A stretch of DNA of 64,000 bases from Methylobacterium sp. NMS14P (GCF_028583545.1 NZ_CP087106.1:372001-436000), one strand, 5' to 3'. Numbered from the stretch's first letter, positions 9,026 to 18,222 are shown. The notes: generated by a model not told the origin, from the letters alone. Translations and numbers: made by a program.

Positions 9026-9736
9026 ATGTCAAGCGCTCCGGCGGCCGAAACGGAAACCGGCGAAATTTTGCCGGACTGGGTCCGGCCGATCGTCAAGGAG
9101 AGCCTGAGCGAGCGCGCCTACCGCGAGCTGCGCGTCGCGCTGATGCGCGGGCAGTTGCGACCCGACACGCGCCTGCGCCTTCGGCCGATGTCGGCCCGGT
9201 TCGGCATCAGCGCGACGCCCATGCGCGAGGCCCTGCTCCGGCTCGTCGCCGAGAAGGCGCTCGCCCTCGACGCGCGCGGGAGCGTCGTCGTGCCCCGGCT
9301 GACCCTGGATCAGCTCCTGGAGATCCGGGCGATCCGCACCGATCTCGAGGGGCGCGCCGCCGCCGCCGGGGCCGCCAAGCGCGCGGCCGAGGTCGACGCG
9401 CTGGAGGCGATCCACGCGCAGATCTCGCAGTGCCACGCGAGCCGCGACTTCGCGCGCGCGGTGAACCTCAACACCGAGTTTCACCTGACGCTGTGCAAGC
9501 TCGGACAGATGCCGATCCTGTACGAGATCGTGGAGCGGCTGTGGGTACGCTGCGGCCCGATCCTGTCGCACCTCTACGATGACGGCGTTCCCGACTGGGA
9601 ACCGCACCCCCATCGGCGCATCATCGACGCCCTGCGCCGCGGCGACGCGGACGCGGCCCGGGATGCCGTGCGCGAGGATATCGAGCGCGGCGGGAGCGGT
9701 CTGTTTGCGCATGTCCGCGCGACCGCCAACGGGTAA
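9026..9736 (+). CDS. GntR-family transcriptional regulator, FCD subfamily
   Basis: 236-residue local regulator of the divergent catabolic operon. Residues about 25-90 form the winged helix (SLSERAYRELRVALMRG, then GISATPMREALLRLVAEKAL). Residues about 100-230 form the FCD ligand domain, with the acidic/His metal-site pattern around NTEFH and PHRRIIDALRRGD. The ATG at 9026 follows GGGGAGG at good spacing; an in-frame extension to 8786 overlaps the opposite gene and was rejected. FCD regulators usually bind a carboxylic acid or sugar-acid intermediate and release the operator, so the inducer here may be an acid formed in the pathway. Confidence 0.9.
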   Translation: MSSAPAAETETGEILPDWVRPIVKESLSERAYRELRVALMRGQLRPDTRLRLRPMSARFGISATPMREALLRLVAEKALALDARGSVVVPRLTLDQLLEIRAIRTDLEGRAAAAGAAKRAAEVDALEAIHAQISQCHASRDFARAVNLNTEFHLTLCKLGQMPILYEIVERLWVRCGPILSHLYDDGVPDWEPHPHRRIIDALRRGDADAARDAVREDIERGGSGLFAHVRATANG

Positions 9737-9898
9737 TAACCGGTTCGCGGGGACAGCAGGATCGATCGACGCCGGTTGCGGTCGAGCGGTCGTGTCCAGC
9801 GGCTCCGGGCTAGGCGTTTGTGAGCGAGCGTCCCGGATGCGCCGGGGCACCGCGCGTCCTGCAGTTGCCGAATGCCGAAGCGCGGCTATTCTGCGTCC

Positions 9899-10199
9899 AT
9901 GCGCGCCGATCTCGCCGTCCTCGCTCTGGTCTTCGCAGCCACGGGTGCGCGCGCAGCAGCAGCTTCCGACTGTCCCCGAGTTGCTGACGGCCGAGGCGAA
10001 CGCTGCGCGCGCCTGCGAAGGCACCGGAGATCCCGCCATCACGCGAGAGCAATGTCGGCTGCGCGCTCGGCTGAGCGGGCGCCTGGCCCAGGCGGGCTAT
10101 TGCTGGGGCCGTAAGGGGCAGGCGGACGAGAAGAAGGAATGGCATGCCTGCCAGCCGGACTCGATCTACGAGGATGACATCGAGGCGGTGCAGCGCTGA
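9899..10199 (+). pseudogene. Small secreted Cys-containing protein, apparently frameshifted
   Basis: A good signal peptide starts at the ATG at 9899 (MRADLAVLALVFAATGARA) but leaves frame after about 20 codons. The next frame holds a convincing mature protein from about 9953 to the stop at 10199 (QLPTVPELLTAEANAARACEG, later GYCWGRKGQ and EWHACQPDS), without any signal peptide of its own. One extra base or two missing bases in the GC/AGC-repetitive stretch near 9946-9962 would explain this. It may be a real mutation, slippage or a sequence error. Function unknown; the intact form would be a periplasmic protein of about 100 residues with several Cys. Confidence 0.5.
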
Positions 10200-10201
10200 G
10201 C

Positions 10202-10227
10202 GGCTGCCTCCGTCGTCGAAGGCAGCC
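10202..10227 (+). terminator. Hairpin after the small secreted-protein gene
   Basis: An 8-bp perfect stem, GGCTGCCT (10202-10209) with AGGCAGCC (10220-10227) and a 10-base loop, begins three bases after the stop codon at 10199. There is no T-run, so it may be a weak terminator or mRNA-stabilising structure. Confidence 0.45.
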
Positions 10228-10893
10228 TCGCCGCCCGAAGGTCCGTTCGACGGTCTACGGCGGCAGCCCGCTCCGTCGATGTCGACGCGCGGGGCGCGAT
10301 CCCTCCCAGTGCGGACGCGCGCCTGGCTGAAGGACCGGCTTGCGGTCGGGTCAGAGCGAAGCCCGGAAGGAAACGCTTGGCGCCAGCGAGCATGATGGCG
10401 CAGCGCGACTCCTCGGCCGTTCTGCGAGCCCGCAACGCCGCCCCTGGCCGTCGGCGCCTCGATCCCAGTCAGTCTCGTCCGCGCGGCACGCGTGCTCTGA
10501 CTTCACCGGCTGTCCGACGCGTGGGGCGAGGTCGGCACGCTCCGATCGTGCGATCCAGGGCTGCCGATCTGGTCCATGTCGTGATCGCGTGTTCGCGGTA
10601 GGTGTCGGTTCGGCATTCACCGGATCGCGGCCACCGGACCGGACGCATCGCCTGAACGCCCGCGCATTAGAGCCCGCTCAGAAGGCATGATTAGCATTGC
10701 CATGCCCAATGTACCAAGCTCATAGGTGATTATTATCAGAAAATCTTGTTCGAGCCCGATATACGAGATCTTACACGGCCTGACCTCCGTGATATTTTCG
10801 CTTTTAAACGCCACTAAAGATCTTGAAACGCTCATGCAGAGTGTTAGACCGCCTTCGTTGTTCAAGGCCACGACAACGATACGGTCGCCATCG
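10228..10893. other. Non-coding stretch before the chemoreceptor gene
   Basis: About 660 bases in which no reading frame has a recognisable product; the open frames are short and arginine-rich, as expected in GC-rich spacer. From about 10680 the DNA turns clearly AT-richer and probably holds the promoter of the chemoreceptor gene. No repeat or RNA gene was recognised. Confidence 0.5.
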
Positions 10894-12561
10894 ATGATTA
10901 TCACGATCAAGGGCAGGCTTTTTGCGCTTATCGCGGCATTAGGTACACTTCTCATGGGGTCAGCAGCGCTCAGTAACTATGCGCTCTACAATAACTACAG
11001 GGGCCTCGAGTCGATCTACGCCGACAGGGTCATGCCGCTCAGCCAGTTCGGCGCCATGCGCGATGCCTTCGATGCCATCCTCACCGCGGCGCGGGATTTC
11101 GAATTCCACTCGATCCAGGCGCCGGAAGCCGCGACGATCCTCGATCGCCAGCTGGCACGGGCGAAGGAAGCCTGGGCCGCCTACCTGACCACCTATCTCA
11201 CACCCGAGGAGACACAGCTCGTCGCGCACCTGACGCCGCAATTCGATCGGGACGTGGCGATCGTCTTCGGTCTCGTTCGCGCCTTGACGAACGGGGAACC
11301 CGACGCCGTGACCGTTGCCCGAAACAACCTACTTCGCGCGATGGGCCCGACGACGGCGGCCATCGGCGAGCTGTCCGACCTGCAAGTCCGTGAGGCCCGC
11401 GCCGAGTTCGAACGCGCGGAGGCGATGGCGCAGCGCCTCCGCATCATGCTCTTCGCGACACTCGCCGCCGCCGCCCTCGCGGTCGGGTACGGCATCCGCG
11501 TGATCCTCATCCAAGTCACCCGCCCGATCGGCCGCACGACGGCGACGATGACCCGTCTCGCCGCGGGCGACCTCGACGCGCGGATCGACGTGGCGCTCCG
11601 CGGCGACGAGATCGGCGCGATGCTCAGGGCCATCCAGGTCTTCAAAGACGCGCTCGTCGCGAAGCGCGCGGCGGACGCCGCCGCCGCCGCCGAGGCCGCC
11701 ACGAAGGCACACCGCGCCGAGGTCATGGACCGCGCCACGCAGACGTTCCGCGCCCGGATGGAGCGCCTGACCGCGGCGTTGTCCAGCAGCGCCGCGGCCA
11801 TGGAGGCTGCCGCCGCGACCATCGACCGGAACGCCGGACAGACCGCGACGCAGTTGCTTCAGGTTTCCTCGGCAGCCGAACAGACATCGGTCCACGTGCA
11901 GACCGTGGCGGCCGCCAGCGAGGAACTGGCGACGTCGATCGGGGCGATCAACGGTCAGATCACGCGCTCCTCGGACATGGCGCGGCGCGCCGCGTCCGAG
12001 GCGACGGAGACCAACACGCTCGTGATGAGCCTCGCCGACGGCGCCGAGCGGATCGGCACCGTGATCAGCCTGATCGCCGGGATCGCCGCGCAGACGAACC
12101 TGCTCGCGCTCAATGCCACCATCGAGGCGGCCCGCGCCGGGGAGGCGGGACGCGGCTTCGCCGTCGTCGCGACCGAGGTGAAGGAGCTGGCGGCGCAGAC
12201 CGTCCGGGCGACCGAGACCATCTCCGATCAGGTCGCGACCATCCAGAAGGAGACGCACCGCGCGGTCGATGTCATCCAGGCGATCACCGCATCCGTCCTG
12301 GACCTTCGGACCATCGCGACGAGCGTCGCGGCCTCGATGGAAGAGCAGGAGGCGGTGACGCAGGAAATCGTGCGGAACGTCAGCCAGGCCGCCGACGGCA
12401 CGCAGGCGGTCACGGTCACGATCGGGACCATCACGGAGGCCGCCGGGGAGACCGGCCGGACCGCGGCCGTGGCGCTTGACGCGGCCACCGCCCTGTCGCG
12501 GCAATCGGAGACCCTGAACGCCGCGGTCGCGGATTTTCTGGCGGCGGTGCAGGCTGCCTGA
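10894..12561 (+). CDS. Methyl-accepting chemotaxis protein
   Basis: 555-residue transmembrane chemoreceptor. A first membrane segment spans residues about 8-30, followed by a periplasmic helical ligand domain of about 155 residues (four-helix-bundle type), a second membrane segment about 190-212, a HAMP domain to about 265 and the cytoplasmic signalling domain. The highly conserved hairpin tip [16 protein letters not shown] is at 411-426. The ATG at 10894 is preferred because it puts a short charged N-terminus directly before the first membrane helix; an in-frame extension to 10726 reads through AT-rich promoter-like DNA. The ligand cannot be inferred. No che operon is adjacent. Confidence 0.92.
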   Translation: MIITIKGRLFALIAALGTLLMGSAALSNYALYNNYRGLESIYADRVMPLSQFGAMRDAFDAILTAARDFEFHSIQAPEAATILDRQLARAKEAWAAYLTTYLTPEETQLVAHLTPQFDRDVAIVFGLVRALTNGEPDAVTVARNNLLRAMGPTTAAIGELSDLQVREARAEFERAEAMAQRLRIMLFATLAAAALAVGYGIRVILIQVTRPIGRTTATMTRLAAGDLDARIDVALRGDEIGAMLRAIQVFKDALVAKRAADAAAAAEAATKAHRAEVMDRATQTFRARMERLTAALSSSAAAMEAAAATIDRNAGQTATQLLQVSSAAEQTSVHVQTVAAASEELATSIGAINGQITRSSDMARRAASEATETNTLVMSLADGAERIGTVISLIAGIAAQTNLLALNATIEAARAGEAGRGFAVVATEVKELAAQTVRATETISDQVATIQKETHRAVDVIQAITASVLDLRTIATSVAASMEEQEAVTQEIVRNVSQAADGTQAVTVTIGTITEAAGETGRTAAVALDAATALSRQSETLNAAVADFLAAVQAA

Positions 12562-12571
12562 GACGGCGCGC

Positions 12572-13483
12572 TCAGCCGTCTGGCAATCCGGGGTGCTGCG
12601 GCAGGCGCATCAGCGGCGCGCCGACGCGCAGGATCGATCCGACGGCGAGCTCCGGGCAGAGCGTGAAGCCGGAGGGCGCCAGCACCACGATGGTGGAGCC
12701 GTGCTCGAACCAGCCCATCTCGGCGCCCTTCGCGAGGTGCGTCGCGGTGGGCAGGTTCCGCCCACCGGTCTCCCGCAGGGCGAGCCCCTGGGGCAGGAAA
12801 CCGAGGCGCAGCCCGGCGACGAGGATGGCCGCCACCGGCACCAGCGTCACCGCGTGCCCGCCCTCAGCGAGGCGCAGGCGCAGGACCGCGCGCTCGTTCC
12901 GGCAAAACAGCGCCTCGACGCGCTTCAGGGCGATCGGGTTCACGTTCCAAGTGTCGCCCCAGATGTGCCGTACCGACTCGACGCGGAGGTCGTGCGGGGC
13001 GTGGAAGCGATGGTACATCCCGGCCGTCAGCCGTAGGGTGGCGTAGCAGCCCCCCTCGTGGGCGCGCGCCAGCGCGGCGTCCCCGCCCAGCAGGTCGGCG
13101 AGCGGGTAGGACAGGCCCTTGATTTGGAACAGGCGGCCGGCCTCGATGCGGCCGTGCGCCCCCAGGATCGCGTCGCAGGGGCTCGTCAGCAGAGCCGGAT
13201 CGGCCGCGATCGGCCGTGCGCCGGGGCGCAGGGCCCGCACGAAGGCGGCGTGAAGGCTGGGGAAGCGCGCCTCCCGCGCGTCGCGGAGATCGACGTCGCA
13301 GAACAGCCGCCAGGTCGCGATCGAGAGGTCCCGGATCAGCGGCTGCTCGATCCGGCTGAACCAGCCCATGAACCGGGTCGCGAGGCGGCGCGGCAGACGA
13401 TTCGTCAGCAGGAAGTTGAGATCCTCCTGCGCGCCGACGCGCGCCAAGAGTGTCCGCAGCCGAGATCCCGCAACCGTCATCAT
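12572..13483 (-). CDS. psd: Phosphatidylserine decarboxylase-family protein
   Basis: 303-residue pyruvoyl-enzyme family member that converts phosphatidylserine to phosphatidylethanolamine at the membrane. It has the family motif YHRFHAP near 157 and the self-cleavage motif near the C-terminus (WFEHGST; Ser263 would become the pyruvoyl group). The length matches the longer, proteobacterial type more than the short Rhizobium-type enzyme. It is transcribed away from a class III aminotransferase gene, the start codons being only about 30 bases apart. A PmtA-like gene 2.4 kb away would use its product. A second ATG three bases inside (13480) is an equally possible start. Confidence 0.88.
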   Translation of the reverse strand: MMTVAGSRLRTLLARVGAQEDLNFLLTNRLPRRLATRFMGWFSRIEQPLIRDLSIATWRLFCDVDLRDAREARFPSLHAAFVRALRPGARPIAADPALLTSPCDAILGAHGRIEAGRLFQIKGLSYPLADLLGGDAALARAHEGGCYATLRLTAGMYHRFHAPHDLRVESVRHIWGDTWNVNPIALKRVEALFCRNERAVLRLRLAEGGHAVTLVPVAAILVAGLRLGFLPQGLALRETGGRNLPTATHLAKGAEMGWFEHGSTIVVLAPSGFTLCPELAVGSILRVGAPLMRLPQHPGLPDG

Positions 13484-13515
13484 GCCGTGAACCGTCTCCG
13501 GTAGGGCGCGGGGCG

Positions 13516-15207
13516 ATGTCCGCGCTCCTCATCACCCTGTCCGCCACCACCGCCGCCGCGGTTCTCGCGCTGCCCCGGGCGGCCGAGCGCCTGCAGCTCT
13601 CGCTGGCGAAGCACCGCTCGCTCACGGGCCACGCCCGCATGGCCCGGCGCGTCGCCGGGCTGATCCCGCACTATTCCTATTCGGAGCGCGCCTTCTTCCG
13701 GTCGGACGATCCGGGCGAGGCGGTGGCGCGCCGCCGCGAGGCCGGCTTCGCCCGGCTCTCCGACCTGTTCCGGGCTCGCTTCGCCAGGACACGGGCCGAG
13801 ACCGAGGCGGTCCGCGACGGGCTCTCGGACCTCCAGTTCACCGGGCTCTACCGGGTGCCGTTCCAGTACGCCCGGCACGTGCGCGCGCATCTCGGCACCG
13901 GCGCCTTCGCGGCCGCGGCGGAAGGCGTCACCGTCACGGATCTCGACGGCAACGTCTTCTACGATCTCGCCGGCTCGTACGGCGTGAACCTGTTCGGCGT
14001 CGACTTCTACCGGGCCTGCCTGGACGAGGGCGCCGCGCGGGTCTCGGCGCTGGGCCCCGTGCTCGGACCGCTCCACCCGGTCGTCACCGGAAACGTCGCG
14101 CGGCTGAGGGCGATCTCGGGCCTCGACGAGGTGTCGTTCCACATGTCCGGCACCGAGGCGGTGATGCAGGCCGTGCGGCTCGCCCGCTACCACACCGGCC
14201 GCCGGCGGATCGTCCGCCTGTGCGGCGCCTATCACGGCTGGTGGGGCGAGGTGCAGCCGGGCATCGGCAACCCGGTCCCGACCCGCGACACGCTCACGCT
14301 CGCCGACATGTCCGAGCGGACGCTGCGGGTGCTCGCCACCCGCCGCGACGTCGCCTGCGTCCTGGTCAACCCGCTCCAGGCCATGCACCCGAATGCCGGC
14401 GCGCCGGCCGATTCCGCGCTGGTCGACAGCGGCCGCAGGGCGGCCTTCGACCGCGCCGCCTACACCAAGTGGCTTCACGAACTCCGGGCGGTGTGCAGCG
14501 CCCGCGGCATCGTGCTGATCCTCGACGAGGTCTTCCTCGGATTCCGGCTGGCCCGCGGCGGCGCGCAGGCGTATTTCGGCCTGCGCGCCGACATGGTCAC
14601 CTACGGCAAGACCCTGGGGGGCGGCCTGCCGGTCGGCGTCCTCTGCGGGCGCGCCGACCTGATGCGCCGGTACAGGGAGGACCGTCCCGTCGACATCTGC
14701 TTCGCGCGGGGCACCTTCAACGCCCATCCCTACGTGATGGGAGCGATGGGCGTGTTCCTCGACCGGCTGGACAGCCCGGCGGTGGCCGCTCTCTACGCCG
14801 ACCTCGACGCGACCTGGGACGCGCGCGCGCGTCACCTGAACGCCCGGCTGGCGGAGGCCGGCCTGCCGGTGCGGGTCGCCAACATGTCGACGGTGTGGAC
14901 GGTCCTGTACACCGAGCCGTCGCGCTACAACTGGATGCTGCAATTCTACCTGCGCGCCGAGGGGCTGGCCCTGTCGTGGGTCGGGACCGGCCGGATGATC
15001 TTCAGCCTCGCCTACGACGACGCGGCCTTCGAGGCCGTCGCGACGCGCTTCGTGGCGGCGGCGCGGGCCATGCGGGCGGATGGCTGGTGGGAGGGCGGCG
15101 GTCCGAGCGACAGGGCGATCCGCCGGTCGATCCTGCGCGAGGTCGCGGCCATCCGCCTGGGCAAGCTCGGCGACCGCCTGGGTCTGCGCGCGCCGGATCG
15201 AGCCTGA
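13516..15207 (+). CDS. Class III aminotransferase, glutamate-1-semialdehyde-aminomutase-like, with N-terminal extension
   Basis: 563-residue PLP enzyme. The cofactor aspartate is in DEVFLGFR (D337), the Schiff-base lysine in YGKTLGGGLPVG (K365), and AYHGWWGE and HMSGTEAVM are typical of the aminotransferase/aminomutase class. An extension of about 110 residues precedes the catalytic core, so it is longer than HemL (about 430 residues) and is unlikely to be the tetrapyrrole enzyme. The ATG at 13516 was chosen because upstream codons overlap the divergent psd gene. Its reaction is unknown; the setting between two phospholipid genes suggests amino-lipid or envelope metabolism, but that is inference. 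Confidence 0.85.
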   Translation: MSALLITLSATTAAAVLALPRAAERLQLSLAKHRSLTGHARMARRVAGLIPHYSYSERAFFRSDDPGEAVARRREAGFARLSDLFRARFARTRAETEAVRDGLSDLQFTGLYRVPFQYARHVRAHLGTGAFAAAAEGVTVTDLDGNVFYDLAGSYGVNLFGVDFYRACLDEGAARVSALGPVLGPLHPVVTGNVARLRAISGLDEVSFHMSGTEAVMQAVRLARYHTGRRRIVRLCGAYHGWWGEVQPGIGNPVPTRDTLTLADMSERTLRVLATRRDVACVLVNPLQAMHPNAGAPADSALVDSGRRAAFDRAAYTKWLHELRAVCSARGIVLILDEVFLGFRLARGGAQAYFGLRADMVTYGKTLGGGLPVGVLCGRADLMRRYREDRPVDICFARGTFNAHPYVMGAMGVFLDRLDSPAVAALYADLDATWDARARHLNARLAEAGLPVRVANMSTVWTVLYTEPSRYNWMLQFYLRAEGLALSWVGTGRMIFSLAYDDAAFEAVATRFVAAARAMRADGWWEGGGPSDRAIRRSILREVAAIRLGKLGDRLGLRAPDRA

Positions 15208-15210
15208 ACG

Positions 15211-15238
15211 GGGTGCCGGCCGCGCGGGGCCGGCACCC
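15211..15238. terminator. Bidirectional hairpin between convergent genes
   Basis: An 11-bp perfect stem, GGGTGCCGGCC with GGCCGGCACCC and a 6-base loop, fills the gap between the aminotransferase stop (15207) and the convergent membrane-protein stop (15250). There is no strong T-run, but the position suits a shared terminator. Confidence 0.6.
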
Positions 15239-15249
15239 GGGATCCGATC

Positions 15250-15861
15250 TCAGGCGCCGCGCTCGTGCGGCTCCTGCTCCTCGACGAACTCACCGTGCAT
15301 CAGGGCGAGGGGCGCCTTGTGGTAGAGCTTGATGTCGTGGAACGGGTCCGTGAGGATCTTGGTCACCCAGACGAGGCCGGTCTGGACGTCGCGCTGCACG
15401 AAGAGCTGGACCATCCGGAACAGCAGGCCGGCGAGCGCCAGCCACAGCCAGATCCAGCCGACATTGCGGATCAGGTCGGCGGTGCTCTGATGGGGCGCGA
15501 TCAGGCCGAACAGGCTCGGGTCGAAGTAGAGCGGGAGGGGGGCCAGCGCCCAGATCGCCAGCAGCACGATCTTGCGCTGCAGGTTGTAGCCGACCTTGAT
15601 CTCCTCCTTGTGCTCGTGGGTCGCGTCGTTGACGTGGTCGTAGCCCTTGGGCTCGAAGAACAGGTGGCCGGCCTGCCGGGACGTCATCGCCACCAGCCAG
15701 CCGATCAGCGCCGCCGTGGCCGGGTCCCTGAACGCCAGGGCGTAGGCCACCAGGAAGCTGATCGCGCTCACCACGTGCAAGCTCTGATTGACGCGGTTGT
15801 GGTGGTAGTAGCGGTGGTCGTCCCAGCGCTGGATGCGCAGCGCCTCCAGAAAGCTCGCCAT
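15250..15861 (-). CDS. Membrane protein resembling the DUF962/Mpo1-like family
   Basis: 203 residues with three or four hydrophobic segments (about 27-57, 97-115, 135-155). The spacing of conserved-looking residues, RYYHHNRVNQSLHVV near 18-32 and GHLFFEP near 66-72, resembles the His/Asn and GH..FE motifs of DUF962 (Mpo1-like) membrane proteins, some of which are iron-dependent fatty-acid alpha-dioxygenases in yeast. The match is partial, so the family call is tentative. It lies 53 bases downstream of the PmtA-like gene on the same strand and is probably co-transcribed, which fits a role in membrane lipid metabolism. Confidence 0.6.
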   Translation of the reverse strand: MASFLEALRIQRWDDHRYYHHNRVNQSLHVVSAISFLVAYALAFRDPATAALIGWLVAMTSRQAGHLFFEPKGYDHVNDATHEHKEEIKVGYNLQRKIVLLAIWALAPLPLYFDPSLFGLIAPHQSTADLIRNVGWIWLWLALAGLLFRMVQLFVQRDVQTGLVWVTKILTDPFHDIKLYHKAPLALMHGEFVEEQEPHERGA

Positions 15862-15914
15862 GATGTGCGTCCCCGATCGAAGGTTGTGGTGGGCTGGTCG
15901 AAGCTGACGCGCGC

Positions 15915-16601
15915 TCAGGCGGCGCGCTTGCGCAGGCGGACGAGGGAGAAGTGGCCGAGCGGCGGGAGCGCGCGGCGCTCGACGAGTTCCACCGGCGCGC
16001 CGGCGGCCCAGGCCGCGTAGCGCTCCCAGGCGAACTCGGTCCGCCAGCCGAGGCGGCTCGTCATCGGGGCGAGGGTGCGCTCCACCGCGCGCCGCAGGCC
16101 GGCCTCGGCACCGATCCGCGTGGTGATCACGATCTCTCCGCCCGGGCGCAGCACCCGGGCGAACTCGTCCAGCGCCGCCTCGGGATTGGGGACCGCCGTC
16201 ACGACGTACTGCGCCACCACGACGTCGAACGAGGCGTCCGGGAAGTCGAGCTGCTCGGCATCCATGACGGCGAGGCGCTCGACGTTGCGCAGGCGCAGCC
16301 GGGCCACGCGCTGGCGCGCCTTCTCCAGCATGGGCGCCGAGATGTCGATGCCGACGATGCTGCGGGCGCGCCGGTAGGCGGGCAGCGACAGGCCGGTGCC
16401 GACGCCGACTTCGAGGATCCGGCCGCCGATCCGCTCGGCGGCGGCCGCCGCCAGGGTGCGGCCCTGCGCGAAGACGGGCCCGAAGACGAGATCGTAGACC
16501 GGGGCCCAGCGGCCGTAGGCCTTGGCGACGCCGTCGCGGTCGAGATCGGGCCCGAGGGTGCCCGCGCGCGTGGAACCGGTGTCGTGCATTCCGAGGGCCA
16601 T
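15915..16601 (-). CDS. pmtA: SAM-dependent methyltransferase, phosphatidylethanolamine N-methyltransferase (PmtA) type
   Basis: 228-residue soluble class I methyltransferase. It has AYGRWAPVYDLVFGPVF near 25-42, typical of alphaproteobacterial PmtA, the SAM motif I EVGVGTGLSLP, then GIDISAPML, and motif LRPGGEIVITTR. PmtA methylates phosphatidylethanolamine three times to make phosphatidylcholine on the inner membrane surface. The ATG at 16599-16601 follows AGGAC; a second ATG four codons later is possible, and readings further upstream lack support. Psd, 2.4 kb away, supplies the substrate phosphatidylethanolamine. A ubiquinone/menaquinone-type methyltransferase is the alternative but is less likely given the N-terminal motif. 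Confidence 0.8.
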   Translation of the reverse strand: MALGMHDTGSTRAGTLGPDLDRDGVAKAYGRWAPVYDLVFGPVFAQGRTLAAAAAERIGGRILEVGVGTGLSLPAYRRARSIVGIDISAPMLEKARQRVARLRLRNVERLAVMDAEQLDFPDASFDVVVAQYVVTAVPNPEAALDEFARVLRPGGEIVITTRIGAEAGLRRAVERTLAPMTSRLGWRTEFAWERYAAWAAGAPVELVERRALPPLGHFSLVRLRKRAA

Positions 16602-17287
16602 GGGCGTCCTGTCTGGTAATCGGCTGGGTCGGCGGGGCGACTCGCTTCGACCGTCGGCTGCAGGTCTGAGGCGGGCGTTCACCAGCTCAGTTCACGTCGC
16701 CGCGCGTCCGCTTGGTCAAACCGCGATCCGGTCAAGGGCTCGCGCTTGTCCGCCCGGGGCACCCCGAGAACGCCGAGTGGCGTCGCGAAAAGGCAGGGAG
16801 CGGTCAGGATGGGCGTGGGAGGCGGGATCTCGATCATGCCACGCCGCCCGGATCATCAACGACCCCACGCCGCCTCTCCGCAAAAGTCTTTCCGCCGGCA
16901 AAGCTATGTCGCTCGTTTGACAAGCTTGTGACATATCCGTCAAACACACCTACGCATATTCGATTTGCTGGCAAAATACTGATGTGCGACGCGCCAAATC
17001 TATGCGCGATCGGCAATATGCGATTCTGCCAGCTGCCTGAACTTGCCCGGCGCGGAATGCCTCGATTGCGCGTCGGTCGCGCGTCCGCACTTCGCACACA
17101 CCGTGTTCACGATGCTCCGAACACCCTGCCGTTGCGGCCTCGTCGCAGATCCCGAGATGCGCGATGATTTGAGAGCGGGAAGCCTGCAGGTCGCGCCTTC
17201 GACATCTTCTCGCCCTGATATCGACGAGATGTGACGCGGTATCCCCAGCAGGACAGGGCGCGACGACGCGCCGAAGGAGTGTTTCGC
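16602..17287. other. Intergenic region without a convincing gene
   Basis: About 690 bases between divergent genes, with an AT-richer core at about 16880-17000 that probably holds promoters for both directions. A short open frame at 17043-17234 would encode a Cys-containing peptide (ECLDC and CRCG), but it has a TTG start and no clear ribosome-binding site, so it is not called. Nothing else was recognised. Confidence 0.45.
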
Positions 17288-18082
17288 GTGATCGAGATTT
17301 TGCGGCGTCAGACAATCGCGGTCGCGGCCATCGCCGGGATCGCTCTCAGCGCCGGGCAGGTGCGGGCCGCGCAGTGCGGCAACACCGCGGCCGGCTTCGA
17401 TGCGTGGAAGCGGCAATTCGCCGAGGAGGCGCGCGGCCGGGCCAGCGCGGCCAGCCTCGCGGCGCTGCAGAACACGACCTACTCGACCGCCACCATCTCG
17501 GCGGACCGGGGCCAGCACAGCTTCAAGCTGTCGCTGGACCAGTTCCTCGCCAAGCGCGGCGGCCCGACCATCGTCAAGCGGGGCCGCGCCCTGAAGCAGC
17601 AGAACGCGGCCCTCTTCGACTCGATCGAGCAGCGCTACGGCGTGCCGCCGGGCCCGCTCCTGGCGATCTGGGGCATGGAGACCGGCTTCGGCGCCGTGCG
17701 CGGCAACGTCAACACGCTCTCCGCTGTGGCGACGCTCGCCTACGATTGCCGCCGCTCCGAGTACTTCACGGACCAGCTCTACGCCGCGCTGACCCTGGTC
17801 GATCGCGGACTGCTGACGCCGAACACCCGCGGCGCGGCCCACGGCGAAGTCGGCCACACCCAATTTCTGCCGAAGAACGTGCTGGCCTACGGCACCGGCG
17901 ACCTGAACAACGTCGGTGCGGCCTTGTCGTCCACGGCCAACTTCCTCAAGGCCCATGGCTGGCGGGCCGGCGCGGGCTACCAGCCCGGCGAGCCGAATTT
18001 CGCGGCGATCCAGGGCTGGAACGCGGCACCCGTCTACGAGAAGGCGATCGCGCTGCTCGGGCGCCAGATCGACAACGATTAG
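17288..18082 (+). CDS. Lytic murein transglycosylase, MltB/SLT_2 family
   Basis: 264-residue periplasmic peptidoglycan-cleaving enzyme. The signal peptide is residues 1 to about 26 (ending GQVRAAQ), and the catalytic glutamate is in WGMETGFG (E131), the MltB-type motif. GHTQFLPKNVLAYG matches the conserved second half. The GTG at 17288 is taken as start because GAAGGAG lies eight bases upstream and the signal peptide begins immediately after; the in-frame GTG at 17231 lacks these. It cleaves between MurNAc and GlcNAc to form anhydro ends. At 264 residues it is shorter than E. coli MltB, with no extra C-terminal binding domain. Confidence 0.9.
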   Translation: MIEILRRQTIAVAAIAGIALSAGQVRAAQCGNTAAGFDAWKRQFAEEARGRASAASLAALQNTTYSTATISADRGQHSFKLSLDQFLAKRGGPTIVKRGRALKQQNAALFDSIEQRYGVPPGPLLAIWGMETGFGAVRGNVNTLSAVATLAYDCRRSEYFTDQLYAALTLVDRGLLTPNTRGAAHGEVGHTQFLPKNVLAYGTGDLNNVGAALSSTANFLKAHGWRAGAGYQPGEPNFAAIQGWNAAPVYEKAIALLGRQIDND

Positions 18083-18197
18083 CAGTATTGCGGTCGTAGA
18101 TAGACCGATACGAACTGCGAAAACTGCGGCGGCGCCCGAAAATGGTCCCGATCGGGCCAAGATCGACCATCGCGTCGCCCCACAAAAGCCGGCCCGA

Positions 18198-18222
18198 CCC
18201 CGCTGTCTCAGTCTGAGCGGGG
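18198..18222. terminator. GC-rich hairpin downstream of the transglycosylase gene
   Basis: CCCCGCT (18198-18204) pairs with AGCGGGG (18216-18222) around an 11-base loop, and the flanking GGCCCG/CCGGTCC can extend the stem. Read on the minus strand it is followed by TTTT. It separates the transglycosylase gene from the DUF2778 gene. Confidence 0.45.

Noticed and set aside
13516..15207. Annotation of the aminotransferase as HemL
   Set aside because: It shares the catalytic core pattern, but 563 residues with a long N-terminal extension is too long, and the surroundings are phospholipid genes.
17043..17234. Short Cys-containing frame (ECLDC, CRCG) upstream of the transglycosylase
   Set aside because: TTG start, no ribosome-binding site and no known family. 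Possible zinc-binding peptide, but evidence is too weak.
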